Assembly (NCBI GenBank): GCA_031296915.1
Contig: JAVDPC010000017.1
Coordinates: forward strand, 62,001 to 126,000
Reading direction: 5' to 3'
DNA length: 64,000 nt
From: Cerasicoccus frondis
GTDB lineage: Bacteria; Verrucomicrobiota; Verrucomicrobiia; Opitutales; Cerasicoccaceae
The notes under the pieces were generated by a model. The model was not told where the DNA came from. It ran no database searches and saw nothing but the letters and a program-made list of their open reading frames with translations. Position 1 is the stretch's first letter. The number at the start of each line of letters is the position of its first letter. Below are positions 45,259 through 53,593 of this stretch, piece by piece. A program made the position numbers and the translations under genes.

Positions 45259-47385
45259 ATGTTGAGGCGAATTATAGCAATTGTGCGCATTACAGTCGGC
45301 GAATGGTGGGCGGACAGACGCTACTTTTTCCGTCATCAGCTCAAGAATCGTTTCCGATTTATCAAGGGTTTTGGCGAGCACCAAGCCAAGGAATTTGGCG
45401 ACTGGAGGCGCAGTGCTGACGCTCGCCGGAAGACTGCCAAGCGGGAGCGTTGGGCTGCCCGGGCCAATGCCAAGCAATGGCTGCGCATGTCATTGTTTGC
45501 CGCGTTGGCATTGCTCGTCTCGCTGATAACCGCTCCTTTTCGCTTGGCGCGTTGGTTCTTCCGGGGATTAAACCGACTGCGGAAAATGTCAGCCAAAGAA
45601 GCCTGCCTGGAGGTTTGGTACGGCTACCGGGCGATGATTGCCTGGGGGCTGAACCAACTGGGCTACCTCTTTATGCGCTGGCGGGATTTTCCTCTGTGGC
45701 TGCGCGGAATATCCGCCCTGATTATCTTGGGTGGCGTCGGTGGCCTGATCTCTTTGCCCTGGGCGATCAAGGCGGCGAAGTCTTATCGCAGTGAGGTGAT
45801 TTTCGCGGAGGCGGAGCAGTTGCAGGAATCCGGCCGTTTAGTGGAGGCCTACACCAAGGCCCGTGCGGCGGCCTTGCTGGACCGTGATGATCCTGAGCTG
45901 CTGAAGGTAACCGCCGAACTGGCCAAGGAAACGCGCAACCCGGAGTTGGTTTGGTGGAGTGAATTGACGGCGAAGGCTAGCGGCTATGATCCTGAATCAC
46001 TGGCGGAAGTGGTGGAGTATGCATGCCAGTATCGGCGTATCCGGATTGCTGCGCGTTATTACCAGCGTCTGCTTCAGATGTATCCTGAGCACGATCTGGT
46101 GGTGGACGCGCATGTTCGTTTGTTGATGGTGCAGGGGCGTGCGGCCGATGCTTATGCGCTGGCGGGAAAGGCTTTCGCCGCTGGCAACCAGTCACCGGCA
46201 GTGCACCAGTTGGTGCTGCAGGAGTATTGGCGCGATCCGGAAGCTCGCGATAAGCTGATCGCTTACATCGATGAGCATATTGACGAACCAGATCGCTTGG
46301 GGCTGGGGGTCATTCACCTGGCGCTCCTCAATCCCGGGCCTTTGTTTGACGAAGGCTTCGATTACAACCGCGTGCTCACTGCAGCGCTCGCCCATCCGGA
46401 GATCACGCCGATTGAACAGGCGATGGCTTATGGTCGGACGTGGGAAATGGGAGATCTGGATCGTGATGAGGCGGTGCAAGGCGTGTATGAAGTCATTGAT
46501 TGGCAAGACGCCGAGAGCTGGGATAGCGCACTCGACTTGATCAGTAATTTTAAGTTTTACGAAATTCTGGAAGAGGAACCGCTGAAAGCTTCCATCAAGC
46601 GGGATGAGGCATTGTCTCAGCTTTATGTGGAAGGCTTGCTGCAGGGGGAGAATCCTGACTTCGAGCAAGTGGCGGGCTTGGTAAACGGAATTTCCACGGA
46701 GACTACCGTAAAGCTCTATCCGCATGATCGCGCATTTTGGCGGGCGATCCTGGCGCATAAAAATGGGGATGTAGATGGTTTTCGGGAAGAGCTGGTGAAG
46801 AGTTTGGAGGCGGCGGAAGAAGCAGACTGGCAGCGGTTGAACCAGATTGCGCTGCGTTATCTCGACCCAACTGCACTGATCGAGTTTTACAGCGAATCGA
46901 TGCGGCAGACTCCTTATTCGCCGATGATTCTCTCCAGCTTTCTGGGGCAGCTATATTTGCAATCCGACGACGAAACACTCAAGCGGGTGCTGCCTCAAGT
47001 GTCGTTGCAGACCTTGCGCAACAGCCCGAACATTCTGATGCAGGCGATCTACCTGAAGGCTTTGTATGGACAGGATTTGGAGCTTTGTCGCTACTATGCG
47101 GAAGAGCTGGTGTCACGTTTTCCGGACACGGCGAAATACTACCTGGTCCTCGCGTTTGCCTATGCGCAATCCAACCACCCGGGAGTCGCCAAAAGAGTGG
47201 CCACTCAAGTGCCTGTGAATACGGCTGATAAAGCGCAGGACGCCAGCCTTTACTTTTGCTATGCGGCGGCAAGTGGCGACTGGGGCGCAGTCAATCGGGA
47301 GCAACTTTACCTCAGCGCTGAGCAGGCGCTGTATGATCAGGTGAAGCGACGCGAGGCGGAGAGCCAGGGGATGTCAGTCAACTGA
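45259..47385 (+). CDS. Membrane-anchored TPR-like protein
   Basis: 708 residues from an ATG at 45259; the in-frame ATG at 45232 would add nine residues. Two hydrophobic segments (about 74-95 and 148-172) frame a basic region, followed by a long helical repeat part. Repeats are like EQLQESGRLVEAYTKARAAALLDRDDPELLKVTAEL and later AYALAGKAFAAG or LALAYAQ-like TPR units. It resembles the convergent neighbour at 47388 in layout (TM then TPR). No enzymatic domain. A scaffolding role at the membrane is inference. Confidence 0.75.
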   Translation: MLRRIIAIVRITVGEWWADRRYFFRHQLKNRFRFIKGFGEHQAKEFGDWRRSADARRKTAKRERWAARANAKQWLRMSLFAALALLVSLITAPFRLARWFFRGLNRLRKMSAKEACLEVWYGYRAMIAWGLNQLGYLFMRWRDFPLWLRGISALIILGGVGGLISLPWAIKAAKSYRSEVIFAEAEQLQESGRLVEAYTKARAAALLDRDDPELLKVTAELAKETRNPELVWWSELTAKASGYDPESLAEVVEYACQYRRIRIAARYYQRLLQMYPEHDLVVDAHVRLLMVQGRAADAYALAGKAFAAGNQSPAVHQLVLQEYWRDPEARDKLIAYIDEHIDEPDRLGLGVIHLALLNPGPLFDEGFDYNRVLTAALAHPEITPIEQAMAYGRTWEMGDLDRDEAVQGVYEVIDWQDAESWDSALDLISNFKFYEILEEEPLKASIKRDEALSQLYVEGLLQGENPDFEQVAGLVNGISTETTVKLYPHDRAFWRAILAHKNGDVDGFREELVKSLEAAEEADWQRLNQIALRYLDPTALIEFYSESMRQTPYSPMILSSFLGQLYLQSDDETLKRVLPQVSLQTLRNSPNILMQAIYLKALYGQDLELCRYYAEELVSRFPDTAKYYLVLAFAYAQSNHPGVAKRVATQVPVNTADKAQDASLYFCYAAASGDWGAVNREQLYLSAEQALYDQVKRREAESQGMSVN

Positions 47386-47387
47386 GC

Positions 47388-49076
47388 TTACAGCTTGGGC
47401 AGCTTTTGCATGGCCTCTTCGAACAGCGTTTGTTCCTCCGGGAGCAGTTGCTCGACCTTTAAGGAATGGAGCATTTCCTGAGCAGTCACGGAGTCATTTT
47501 GATCGAGCGCGACCAGAGCGCTGGATAAGCGACAGCTTGGCACCGCCAAATAACGTCGGTTCAGGTGAGCCAACTGCTCGGATGCAGCTTCCACACGCCC
47601 CTGCTTCCAAAGCATGAATGCATACGTGGATGGGTAAATGCTGTTGGGCATCGCCTCGACCAGTTCGCTCATTTTTTGAATATGCTGCTCGCTTGGCGTA
47701 CCGAGCAATGCCTCCAGGTAAGCGGCGTTGTTCCACATTTCGTGGCTATTGGGCTGTAGGGCGAGATATTCCAGAATGACTTCCAAGCCTTGCTGAGTAC
47801 GGCTATTGCTGACCAGTGCAATGAAGAGCAGATTGAGCGCGCGGCTTTTTTGGCTATCGTTTTGCGCTATCTTGACCGCTTGATAGTAGGCTTCAAGCGA
47901 TGCGTCGGTCCACTTATTCCGCAGGGCAAGGGAAGCCAGGGAAAGCATTTGCTCAAAAGCTCCACGATTGGCGGCCAGTTGGTAGGCGTGTAGCCACGCT
48001 TCGGTTGGGCTGGGCGCTGCGTCTCTGCTCTGGATATGCGCCAGCATTGTAGCGCGGTGGAGTTCGTCGAGGGAGTCCCCTTGTTGGTTGATCAGCTTGA
48101 TTGCGTCTTCCAATTGCCCTTGCCCCAGGTGGGCCTTAAGCTGGCCCAGCCAACGGAATTTTGAGTCCATCAACTCTGCGTTGGAGCTATTCATCAGCGT
48201 CAGTAATTCCTCGTAAGCGCCAATGGTGAGCAGCCAGTTGGCGACTAGGGCGGGGGACTCGGCAACCTCGCGATTGACGGTGTCACGAATGATGGTTGGA
48301 CGTTTTTCCGGGTCGAGAAACAGGTGTTGAGTGGCGATGATGATCCGGCTCAACGGCGTAGAGCGCTTGCTTTTCTCCAAGTTGGCGACGAGCCATTTTC
48401 GGTCGTTGTCAAACATGGGAATGTCGGCGCGCGCTCCTAGAAGAATCATCGCGCGAAACCCGTCTTCATTCTTTGCTTCGCCGGCGCGTCGAAGGATGGA
48501 TTTCGCCTGGAGCGAGGTGAGCGGCGATGGCTGGCTCAGCAGGTATTGGCCTTTGAGCAGAAGCGCAGAAGAGTGGTTGGGGTCAATCGTGAGGAGTCGG
48601 TCCAGGGACTCCAGGGCGCGTTTGGGGTGATCGCGATCAAACTCAATTTGGGCCTGAAGCAACAGATATTCAGGCTCGCCGCCCTGGCTCGGCCCCAAGG
48701 CGTCATAGATTTCTTCTACGCCCTCGTAGGCGCCGTGTTCCTTGCTGTGGCGCAGGAGCTCCATGCCAACCCGGGGGGAAATGGCTCCGTCGCGGTCCTC
48801 GTTAATGACTGCGAGCGCATCTTCCGGCGCGAGCTTGATCAGCGCCAGGGATCTGAGTTCAAGCGCCTTATCTTTCTTCCAGCCATAATCGATCACCAGA
48901 TTGGCGCGTCGTATCGATTCTTCATAGTCTTGGGCCTGCATGGCGGCCTGGGCCTCGGTGAGCTCATGGTGCTGCCAATACCAGTAGCCCGCGGCGCATA
49001 GGCTAGCAGCGCCCACCACCAAAATGGTGATGGGGAGCCAGGACATGCGTTTCAGATTAGTAGCAGAGTAGGGCAT
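47388..49076 (-). CDS. Membrane-anchored TPR-like protein
   Basis: 562 residues from ATG at 49076; a second in-frame ATG at 49046 is also possible. One hydrophobic anchor (WLPITILVVGAASLCAAGYWYW) lies near the N-terminus. The rest is alpha-helical with TPR-type motifs: AAMQAQDYEESIRRANLVID, ALESLDRLLTIDPNHSSALLLKGQYLL and AYYQAVKIAQNDSQKSRALNLLFIAL. Very similar in organisation to its convergent neighbour (two-base gap). No known partner. Function unknown. Confidence 0.75.
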   Translation of the reverse strand: MPYSATNLKRMSWLPITILVVGAASLCAAGYWYWQHHELTEAQAAMQAQDYEESIRRANLVIDYGWKKDKALELRSLALIKLAPEDALAVINEDRDGAISPRVGMELLRHSKEHGAYEGVEEIYDALGPSQGGEPEYLLLQAQIEFDRDHPKRALESLDRLLTIDPNHSSALLLKGQYLLSQPSPLTSLQAKSILRRAGEAKNEDGFRAMILLGARADIPMFDNDRKWLVANLEKSKRSTPLSRIIIATQHLFLDPEKRPTIIRDTVNREVAESPALVANWLLTIGAYEELLTLMNSSNAELMDSKFRWLGQLKAHLGQGQLEDAIKLINQQGDSLDELHRATMLAHIQSRDAAPSPTEAWLHAYQLAANRGAFEQMLSLASLALRNKWTDASLEAYYQAVKIAQNDSQKSRALNLLFIALVSNSRTQQGLEVILEYLALQPNSHEMWNNAAYLEALLGTPSEQHIQKMSELVEAMPNSIYPSTYAFMLWKQGRVEAASEQLAHLNRRYLAVPSCRLSSALVALDQNDSVTAQEMLHSLKVEQLLPEEQTLFEEAMQKLPKL

Positions 49077-49108
49077 GGCCAAATGCAGCAGTAGCAGGCG
49101 CGGCGAAC

Positions 49109-49492
49109 TTAGTGTTCGAGAATTTCGACCTCGTAGCCGTCCGGGTCTGTAATGAAGGCCATTTTGCTGCCGCCGGATGTAAATTTCTCTTTCCAGCCGC
49201 CGGGCCAAATTTCGATGCCGGCTGCTTCCAGCTTACCACAATGCTCCACGATGTCGTCTACCCGGATGCAGGTGTGGACCAAGTCTTCCGGAAACTCGAC
49301 TTTGAAGTCCGGGGAGTAGGTCAACTCGAGCTTATGCTCACTACCTGGAATGCGCAGGTGCGCGAGTTGGTTGCCGGAGGGTGATTTGTCCGTGCGCTTG
49401 AGCACTTCAAATCCACAAGTCAGGCAATACCACTGGATGGATTTTTCGAGGTCGCTGACGCGGATACGGGTGTGGTCGAAGGAGATAGGCAT
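49109..49492 (-). CDS. Glyoxalase/bleomycin resistance (VOC) family protein, GloA-like
   Basis: 127 residues. It starts MPISFDHTRIRVSDLEKSIQWY (metal ligand His is in DHTRIRV), has a duplicated beta-alpha-beta-beta fold (HTCIRVDDIVEHCGKLEAAG), and ends with TDPDGYEVEILEH, where the Glu is a metal ligand; this is the typical lactoylglutathione lyase pattern. It may detoxify methylglyoxal, but the substrate thiol is not shown. The ATG at 49492 sits next to the word element at 49501. Confidence 0.87.
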   Translation of the reverse strand: MPISFDHTRIRVSDLEKSIQWYCLTCGFEVLKRTDKSPSGNQLAHLRIPGSEHKLELTYSPDFKVEFPEDLVHTCIRVDDIVEHCGKLEAAGIEIWPGGWKEKFTSGGSKMAFITDPDGYEVEILEH

Positions 49493-49500
49493 AGGGAGAG

Positions 49501-49602
49501 TGAGCAAATTAAAGATTAAAAATTAAAGAGCGGTGTATCTAGTTTCGATGAGTGAGCCATCGTTTTCAACCCATCTTTAATTTTTAATTTGCTCACTTTA
49601 AT
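49501..49602. repeat. Inverted heptamer-word element (ATTAAAG type)
   Basis: The left arm (49501-49528) has words TGAGCAA, ATTAAAG, ATTAAAA, ATTAAAG; the right arm (49602-49575, minus) has ATTAAAG, TGAGCAA, ATTAAAA, ATTAAAG. They are inverted with a 46-bp spacer. It fills the space between pyrE (stop at 49608) and the glyoxalase start (49492). Confidence 0.85.
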
Positions 49603-49607
49603 CTCAC

Positions 49608-50180
49608 CTAGCTTCCCGGCTTGATGGCCGGGATCGCGGCCAGCTCGGGAGGCAAGTTTTCTGGATCGTAAGTCGGGAAAGAAAACTCCAGCAGGGAGGT
49701 TAGGGGAGTGCGGAAGCTTGCGTTGCCCTCGGATCGATCTACGAGCACGGCCACGCCGGTTGCGGCGCCGCCTTCGGCTTCGACGATGTCGAGCGCTTCA
49801 TTGACGCGCCCACCTCGGGTGATCACGTCTTCCACGACTAGAATGCGTTCTCCGTCAGCTATTTTGAAGTTCCGGCGTAAAGCCAGTTTGTCGTCTACTT
49901 TTTCGACGAAGAGAAAGCGTTTGCCTGCTTGGCGCGCGACTTCCTGGCCGATGACCAAGCCGCCCATGGCTGGGGCCAATACGGTGTCAAAGCTATCGGT
50001 GTCGATTTTTTCCAAGAGAAGCTCGGCTAGGCGGGTGACTTTATCCAACTGCTCGCAAACTCGGGCGCACTGGAAAAAATGGCCTGAACGCAGGCCGGAG
50101 CGCAGGATGAAATGCCCTTCCAGCAAAGCGCCGGAATCGCGGAAAATCTGGAGTACCTCTTGGTCGACGGAATCACTCAT
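49608..50180 (-). CDS. pyrE: Orotate phosphoribosyltransferase
   Basis: Pyrimidine synthesis: orotate + PRPP to OMP. 190 residues from ATG at 50180; an upstream in-frame TTG at 50216 adds twelve residues with no recognisable character. The PRPP loop is ILVVEDVITRGGRVNEAL; the orotate region includes FILRSGLRSGHFFQCA, and AMGGLVIGQEVARQAGKRFLFVEKV. Its TAG stop directly abuts the ATTAAAG word element downstream. Confidence 0.95.
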   Translation of the reverse strand: MSDSVDQEVLQIFRDSGALLEGHFILRSGLRSGHFFQCARVCEQLDKVTRLAELLLEKIDTDSFDTVLAPAMGGLVIGQEVARQAGKRFLFVEKVDDKLALRRNFKIADGERILVVEDVITRGGRVNEALDIVEAEGGAATGVAVLVDRSEGNASFRTPLTSLLEFSFPTYDPENLPPELAAIPAIKPGS

Positions 50181-50320
50181 AGGTGGGAAGCTGGAAGCGC
50201 CATTAGGTTGGGTCAAGGCAAAGTCGCGGAAGAGGCGTTTCGGGAATTAGAAAATGACATTTTCTTGAAACAGGTTGGCCCAAGCTTTGCTTTTCCATTG
50301 CGGAGGTCCTTTTTAGGCTT

Positions 50321-51208
50321 ATGGTGAAAGTCGTGAATGAAAACAAACCAGCGCCGCTGAAGGCTTCGCGCAAACGCGCGTTGCTGGGTTTGTTGGACGA
50401 CACCACGACCACTGTCCGTAACGCCGTGCGCGCCGAGCTGGAGCGGCTCGGCCCAACGGGCGTCGCCTTCTTGCGTGAGGCCACCCACCATGCCGACGCC
50501 AATGTCGGATGCGCGGCTCGCGACCTGCTGGACGCCCTGACTGGCGGTCAACCAGAGCGGGTGTTCCGGGATTTCATCCGTTCATTTAATTACGAGCTGG
50601 AAACGGGCGTTTTGCTGCTGGATCGCGTGGCTAATCCGGAGATCGGCATGGCTGACTATGAGCGATTTCTCGCCGAAGTTTCTGATCGTTGCCGTGAACT
50701 CATGCTCCACCCCAGCACGGCTTGGGAGAAGTGCCGCGTGCTCAATCGCGTGATATTTGGCGAATACGGTTTTTGTGGCGATACGGAGAATTTCTACGAC
50801 CCGCGCAACAGCTACTTGAGCGATGTGGTGGACCGCCGTCGCGGCATCCCGATCAGTCTGTCTATACTGTATTTGCTGGTGGCCGAGCGTTGTCATTTGG
50901 AGCTTTCGCCAGTCGCATTCCCCGGGCGCTTTATGGTGGGCTGTTTCTTGGACTCTGAGCCGTTTTACATCGATGTGTACGAAGGCGGAGTTTTTCGGAC
51001 CATTGAGGAAATCGAGGAAATGCTCGAGCCATACGACATCGAGCTGGAGCCGTCGATCTTTGCCCCTTGCCCGGTGGGTGAGGTGCTGGCGCGTTGTTGC
51101 CGGAATTTGGTCAACCAATACAGTCGCGCAGGGGATAAGCAACGCGCGCGGCTCTTCACGGATTATGTGAATGAATTTGAGGCGGCGTACCGACTCAATG
51201 ACGAATAG
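50321..51208 (+). CDS. SirB1-like transglutaminase-like domain protein
   Basis: 295 residues. The SirB1/YchA pattern is present: FNYELETGVLLLDRVANPEI, LNRVIFGEYGFCGDTENFYDPRNSYLSDVVDRRRGIPISLSILY and VAFPGRFMVGCFLD. The family has a transglutaminase-like fold with helical repeats at the N-terminus (about residues 1-80, HEAT-like). Role in bacteria is unclear. It starts after a weak upstream region; the ATG at 50321 gives MVKVVNENK. Confidence 0.85.
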   Translation: MVKVVNENKPAPLKASRKRALLGLLDDTTTTVRNAVRAELERLGPTGVAFLREATHHADANVGCAARDLLDALTGGQPERVFRDFIRSFNYELETGVLLLDRVANPEIGMADYERFLAEVSDRCRELMLHPSTAWEKCRVLNRVIFGEYGFCGDTENFYDPRNSYLSDVVDRRRGIPISLSILYLLVAERCHLELSPVAFPGRFMVGCFLDSEPFYIDVYEGGVFRTIEEIEEMLEPYDIELEPSIFAPCPVGEVLARCCRNLVNQYSRAGDKQRARLFTDYVNEFEAAYRLNDE

Positions 51209-51247
51209 GGCTTGTCGCCGTTACCCGGAATAGCATGCTGACGGGGC

Positions 51248-52177
51248 ATGCAGTATGACGACCCCGATCGCGTGCGTTTGCTCGATGAATTAAAGCACTG
51301 GGATTTTTCCGGAACGGCGCTTACCGTGCTCGGCAGTCCCATCGCCCACAGTGTGAGCCCTGGCATGCACAACGCGGCGCTGAACCTGATGGGGCAGACT
51401 CAGCAGCTTTTCCTGGATTGGCGTTACTTCAAGTTTGATGTCCCGCCCGAGATTTTGCCCAGCGCGCTCGAGCAACTGCATCAGGTTGGTTTTCAGGGCG
51501 TCAATTTGACGATTCCGCATAAGGTGCAGGCGGTGGACTTGGTGGTGGAAATCGACCCCGGCGCCAAAATGTCGGGCGCGGTCAACACGCTGCTACGCCG
51601 GGAAAATGGCTGGGCCGGTTTTAACTCCGACGGCTATGGCCTGGAGCAGGCTTTGCGCCGCGAGCTTGGCGCTGAATTGGCTGGCGCCACGGTTATTTTG
51701 CTGGGGGCGGGGGGAGCTGCGCGCGCCGCTGCCGTGCAGTGTCTGATGTCGGGCGTGGCCGAGCTATGGATTGGCAATCGTAACCAGCAGCGATTGGGCG
51801 AGCTGATCGATCTCTTGCAGGCGGCGCCTAATAGCGAACGCGTGCGCGGATTTGACCTCACCCAACCGCCAACGGAATTGCCTCGCAGCGGCGTGATAGT
51901 CAACGCCACCTCACTGGGCTTGAAAGCGGAAGACCCAGCGCCGATTGACCTATCTCATTTTGCCCCAGCGGCAAAGGTTTACGACATGACCTATGGCGTG
52001 GAAAACGCATTGGCGGTGGCAGCCAGAAAGCAGGGCATCGCCTACGCCGATGGTTTGTCGATGTTGGTTTGGCAAGGGGTGCGCAGCCTTGAAATCTGGA
52101 GTAACGCCCAGGTCCCCGCTCAGGCCATGATGGACGGCGCCTGTCAGGCCAAAGGCTATTCGCCGAGGAGAGCATGA
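51248..52177 (+). CDS. aroE: Shikimate dehydrogenase
   Basis: Reduces 3-dehydroshikimate to shikimate with NADPH. 309 residues, slightly long. The shikimate site is SPIAHSVSPGMHN (30-42) and NLTIPHK with K92; the NADP loop is LGAGGAARAAAVQ, and FNSDGYG holds the Asp partner. The ATG at 51248 is preferred; the N-terminal ~22 residues before FSGTALTVLGSP are an extension. The stop forms ATGA with the next ATG, so it is translated with the phosphatase-like gene. Confidence 0.95.
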   Translation: MQYDDPDRVRLLDELKHWDFSGTALTVLGSPIAHSVSPGMHNAALNLMGQTQQLFLDWRYFKFDVPPEILPSALEQLHQVGFQGVNLTIPHKVQAVDLVVEIDPGAKMSGAVNTLLRRENGWAGFNSDGYGLEQALRRELGAELAGATVILLGAGGAARAAAVQCLMSGVAELWIGNRNQQRLGELIDLLQAAPNSERVRGFDLTQPPTELPRSGVIVNATSLGLKAEDPAPIDLSHFAPAAKVYDMTYGVENALAVAARKQGIAYADGLSMLVWQGVRSLEIWSNAQVPAQAMMDGACQAKGYSPRRA

Positions 52178-52509
52178 AGCCGCGCATCCTCTTTGTGTGC
52201 AGCCGCAATCAGTGGCGCAGCCCTACGGCTGAGCATGTCTATCGCGGCGATCCGCGAGTCGAAGTGCGCTCGGCGGGTGTTAGCCAATCGGCGCGCCACG
52301 TGATTAGCCAGTCGGATGTTGACTGGGCGGACTTAATTCTCGTCATGGCGCCCGAGCACAAACGGCGCATTCTCCAGCATTTTCGTGAGGGCTCGTTGCC
52401 GCCGGTGGAGTGCCTCGATATCCCGGATGACTTTCGCTACATGGACGATGCGTTAGTGCAACTCGTCCGCGAATCGACTGAGCCATGGATTAATCAACTA
52501 TTGTCCTAA
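52174..52509 (+). CDS. Low-molecular-weight protein tyrosine phosphatase-like protein
   Basis: 111 residues. The P-loop CSRNQWRSP (C9 to R15, i.e. CX5R) is a variant of CxGNxCRSP. The LDIPDDFRYMD region near 80-88 may supply the general acid Asp. The protein is shorter than typical LMW-PTPs (~150), so it may be a minimal or altered phosphatase. It overlaps aroE by four bases. Substrate unknown. Confidence 0.85.
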   Translation: MKPRILFVCSRNQWRSPTAEHVYRGDPRVEVRSAGVSQSARHVISQSDVDWADLILVMAPEHKRRILQHFREGSLPPVECLDIPDDFRYMDDALVQLVRESTEPWINQLLS

Positions 52510-52546
52510 CGGGAAAGTGCTGATAGCTACTCTTTTATAAAATCGC

Positions 52547-53593
52547 ATGATCCTCGAAGAAATCCACGCAATCAACAGCGCCCAACCTTGGTTTTTCGCA
52601 TTTTGGGCGTTCATTTTTGGCGCCTGTTGGGGCAGTTTTTTCAACGTCGTGATCTATCGTGTGCCAGCAGGGAAGTCGGTGGTAAAGCCTGGCTCACACT
52701 GCTACGCCTGCAATGCGGCGATTAAATGGTACGATAATTTGCCGATCCTGAGCTGGTTTATTTTGCGGGGGAAGGCGCGTTGTTGCGGCGCTCCGTTTTC
52801 GATTCGCTACGCAATGGTCGAGGCGATGACAGGCGCCTTTTTCATGATTGCCTGGTTGGTCTACAGCGATCATTTGGGCGTAGTTGTGGCGGTGTGGCTT
52901 TTCATTTCGCTGCTGGTCTGCAATACGTTTATCGATTACGACACGCAGTATTTATGGGACATTTTTACGGTTTGGGGAGTCGTGCTTGGCGTGGTTTTAT
53001 CGGCGCTTTACCCTGATCTGCACCATCAAGGGGGGAGTGGTGATCCAGTCATGCTGGAGCGCCTCCGCAGCATCTCGCTGAGTATGACAGGCGCCGTCGT
53101 CGGATCAGGCGTTATTCTATGGATTGGCATGATCGCGGGTAAGGTGCTGGGCAAAGACGCCATGGGTTTCGGCGATGTTTTGCTGATGGGGTGCATCGGC
53201 GCTTTCATCGGATGGAAGGGGGCGATCTTTGCTATTTTCGGTGGTTCGATGCTTGGGGCGTTAGTGGTAATTCCGCTCATGCTCTTCAATCAAATTTGCG
53301 GCACCAACATCACGCCGGGGAAGATGGGGCATACGGATGAAGACGAAGAAGAGGCGAAGCCAGCCGACGAAGCTGCCATTGAAAAAGCATCCGCCAAGGA
53401 TTCCGAGCTCGAGGAAAATACTGATGCAAATGCTGAAGAGGAAGAAGAGCAGCTGGGCTTGGGCTCCGCCATTCCGTTTGGCCCCTGGTTATCCCTTGGC
53501 GCGCTGGTGTATGTGCTGTTTCTGCACGAATACGTTGACGCCTACCTGGAGAGCACACGCCAACTGATCTTTTCGCCGGTAAAGTTTTACTGA
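52547..53593 (+). CDS. Type IV prepilin peptidase (A24) with acidic insert
   Basis: 348 residues, polytopic. The N-terminal cytoplasmic domain has zinc-site Cys C52/C55 (HCYACNAAIKW) and C79/C80. Catalytic aspartates are D130 or D132 in FIDYDTQYL, and D210 in GFGDVLLMG. It cleaves prepilin leader peptides, e.g. those at 11091 and 11569, and N-methylates. An unusual acidic cytoplasmic insert (residues about 261-303, with DEDEEEAK and EEEEEQL) sits before the last helix. It overlaps the convergent LolA-like gene by seven bases. Confidence 0.92.
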   Translation: MILEEIHAINSAQPWFFAFWAFIFGACWGSFFNVVIYRVPAGKSVVKPGSHCYACNAAIKWYDNLPILSWFILRGKARCCGAPFSIRYAMVEAMTGAFFMIAWLVYSDHLGVVVAVWLFISLLVCNTFIDYDTQYLWDIFTVWGVVLGVVLSALYPDLHHQGGSGDPVMLERLRSISLSMTGAVVGSGVILWIGMIAGKVLGKDAMGFGDVLLMGCIGAFIGWKGAIFAIFGGSMLGALVVIPLMLFNQICGTNITPGKMGHTDEDEEEAKPADEAAIEKASAKDSELEENTDANAEEEEEQLGLGSAIPFGPWLSLGALVYVLFLHEYVDAYLESTRQLIFSPVKFY

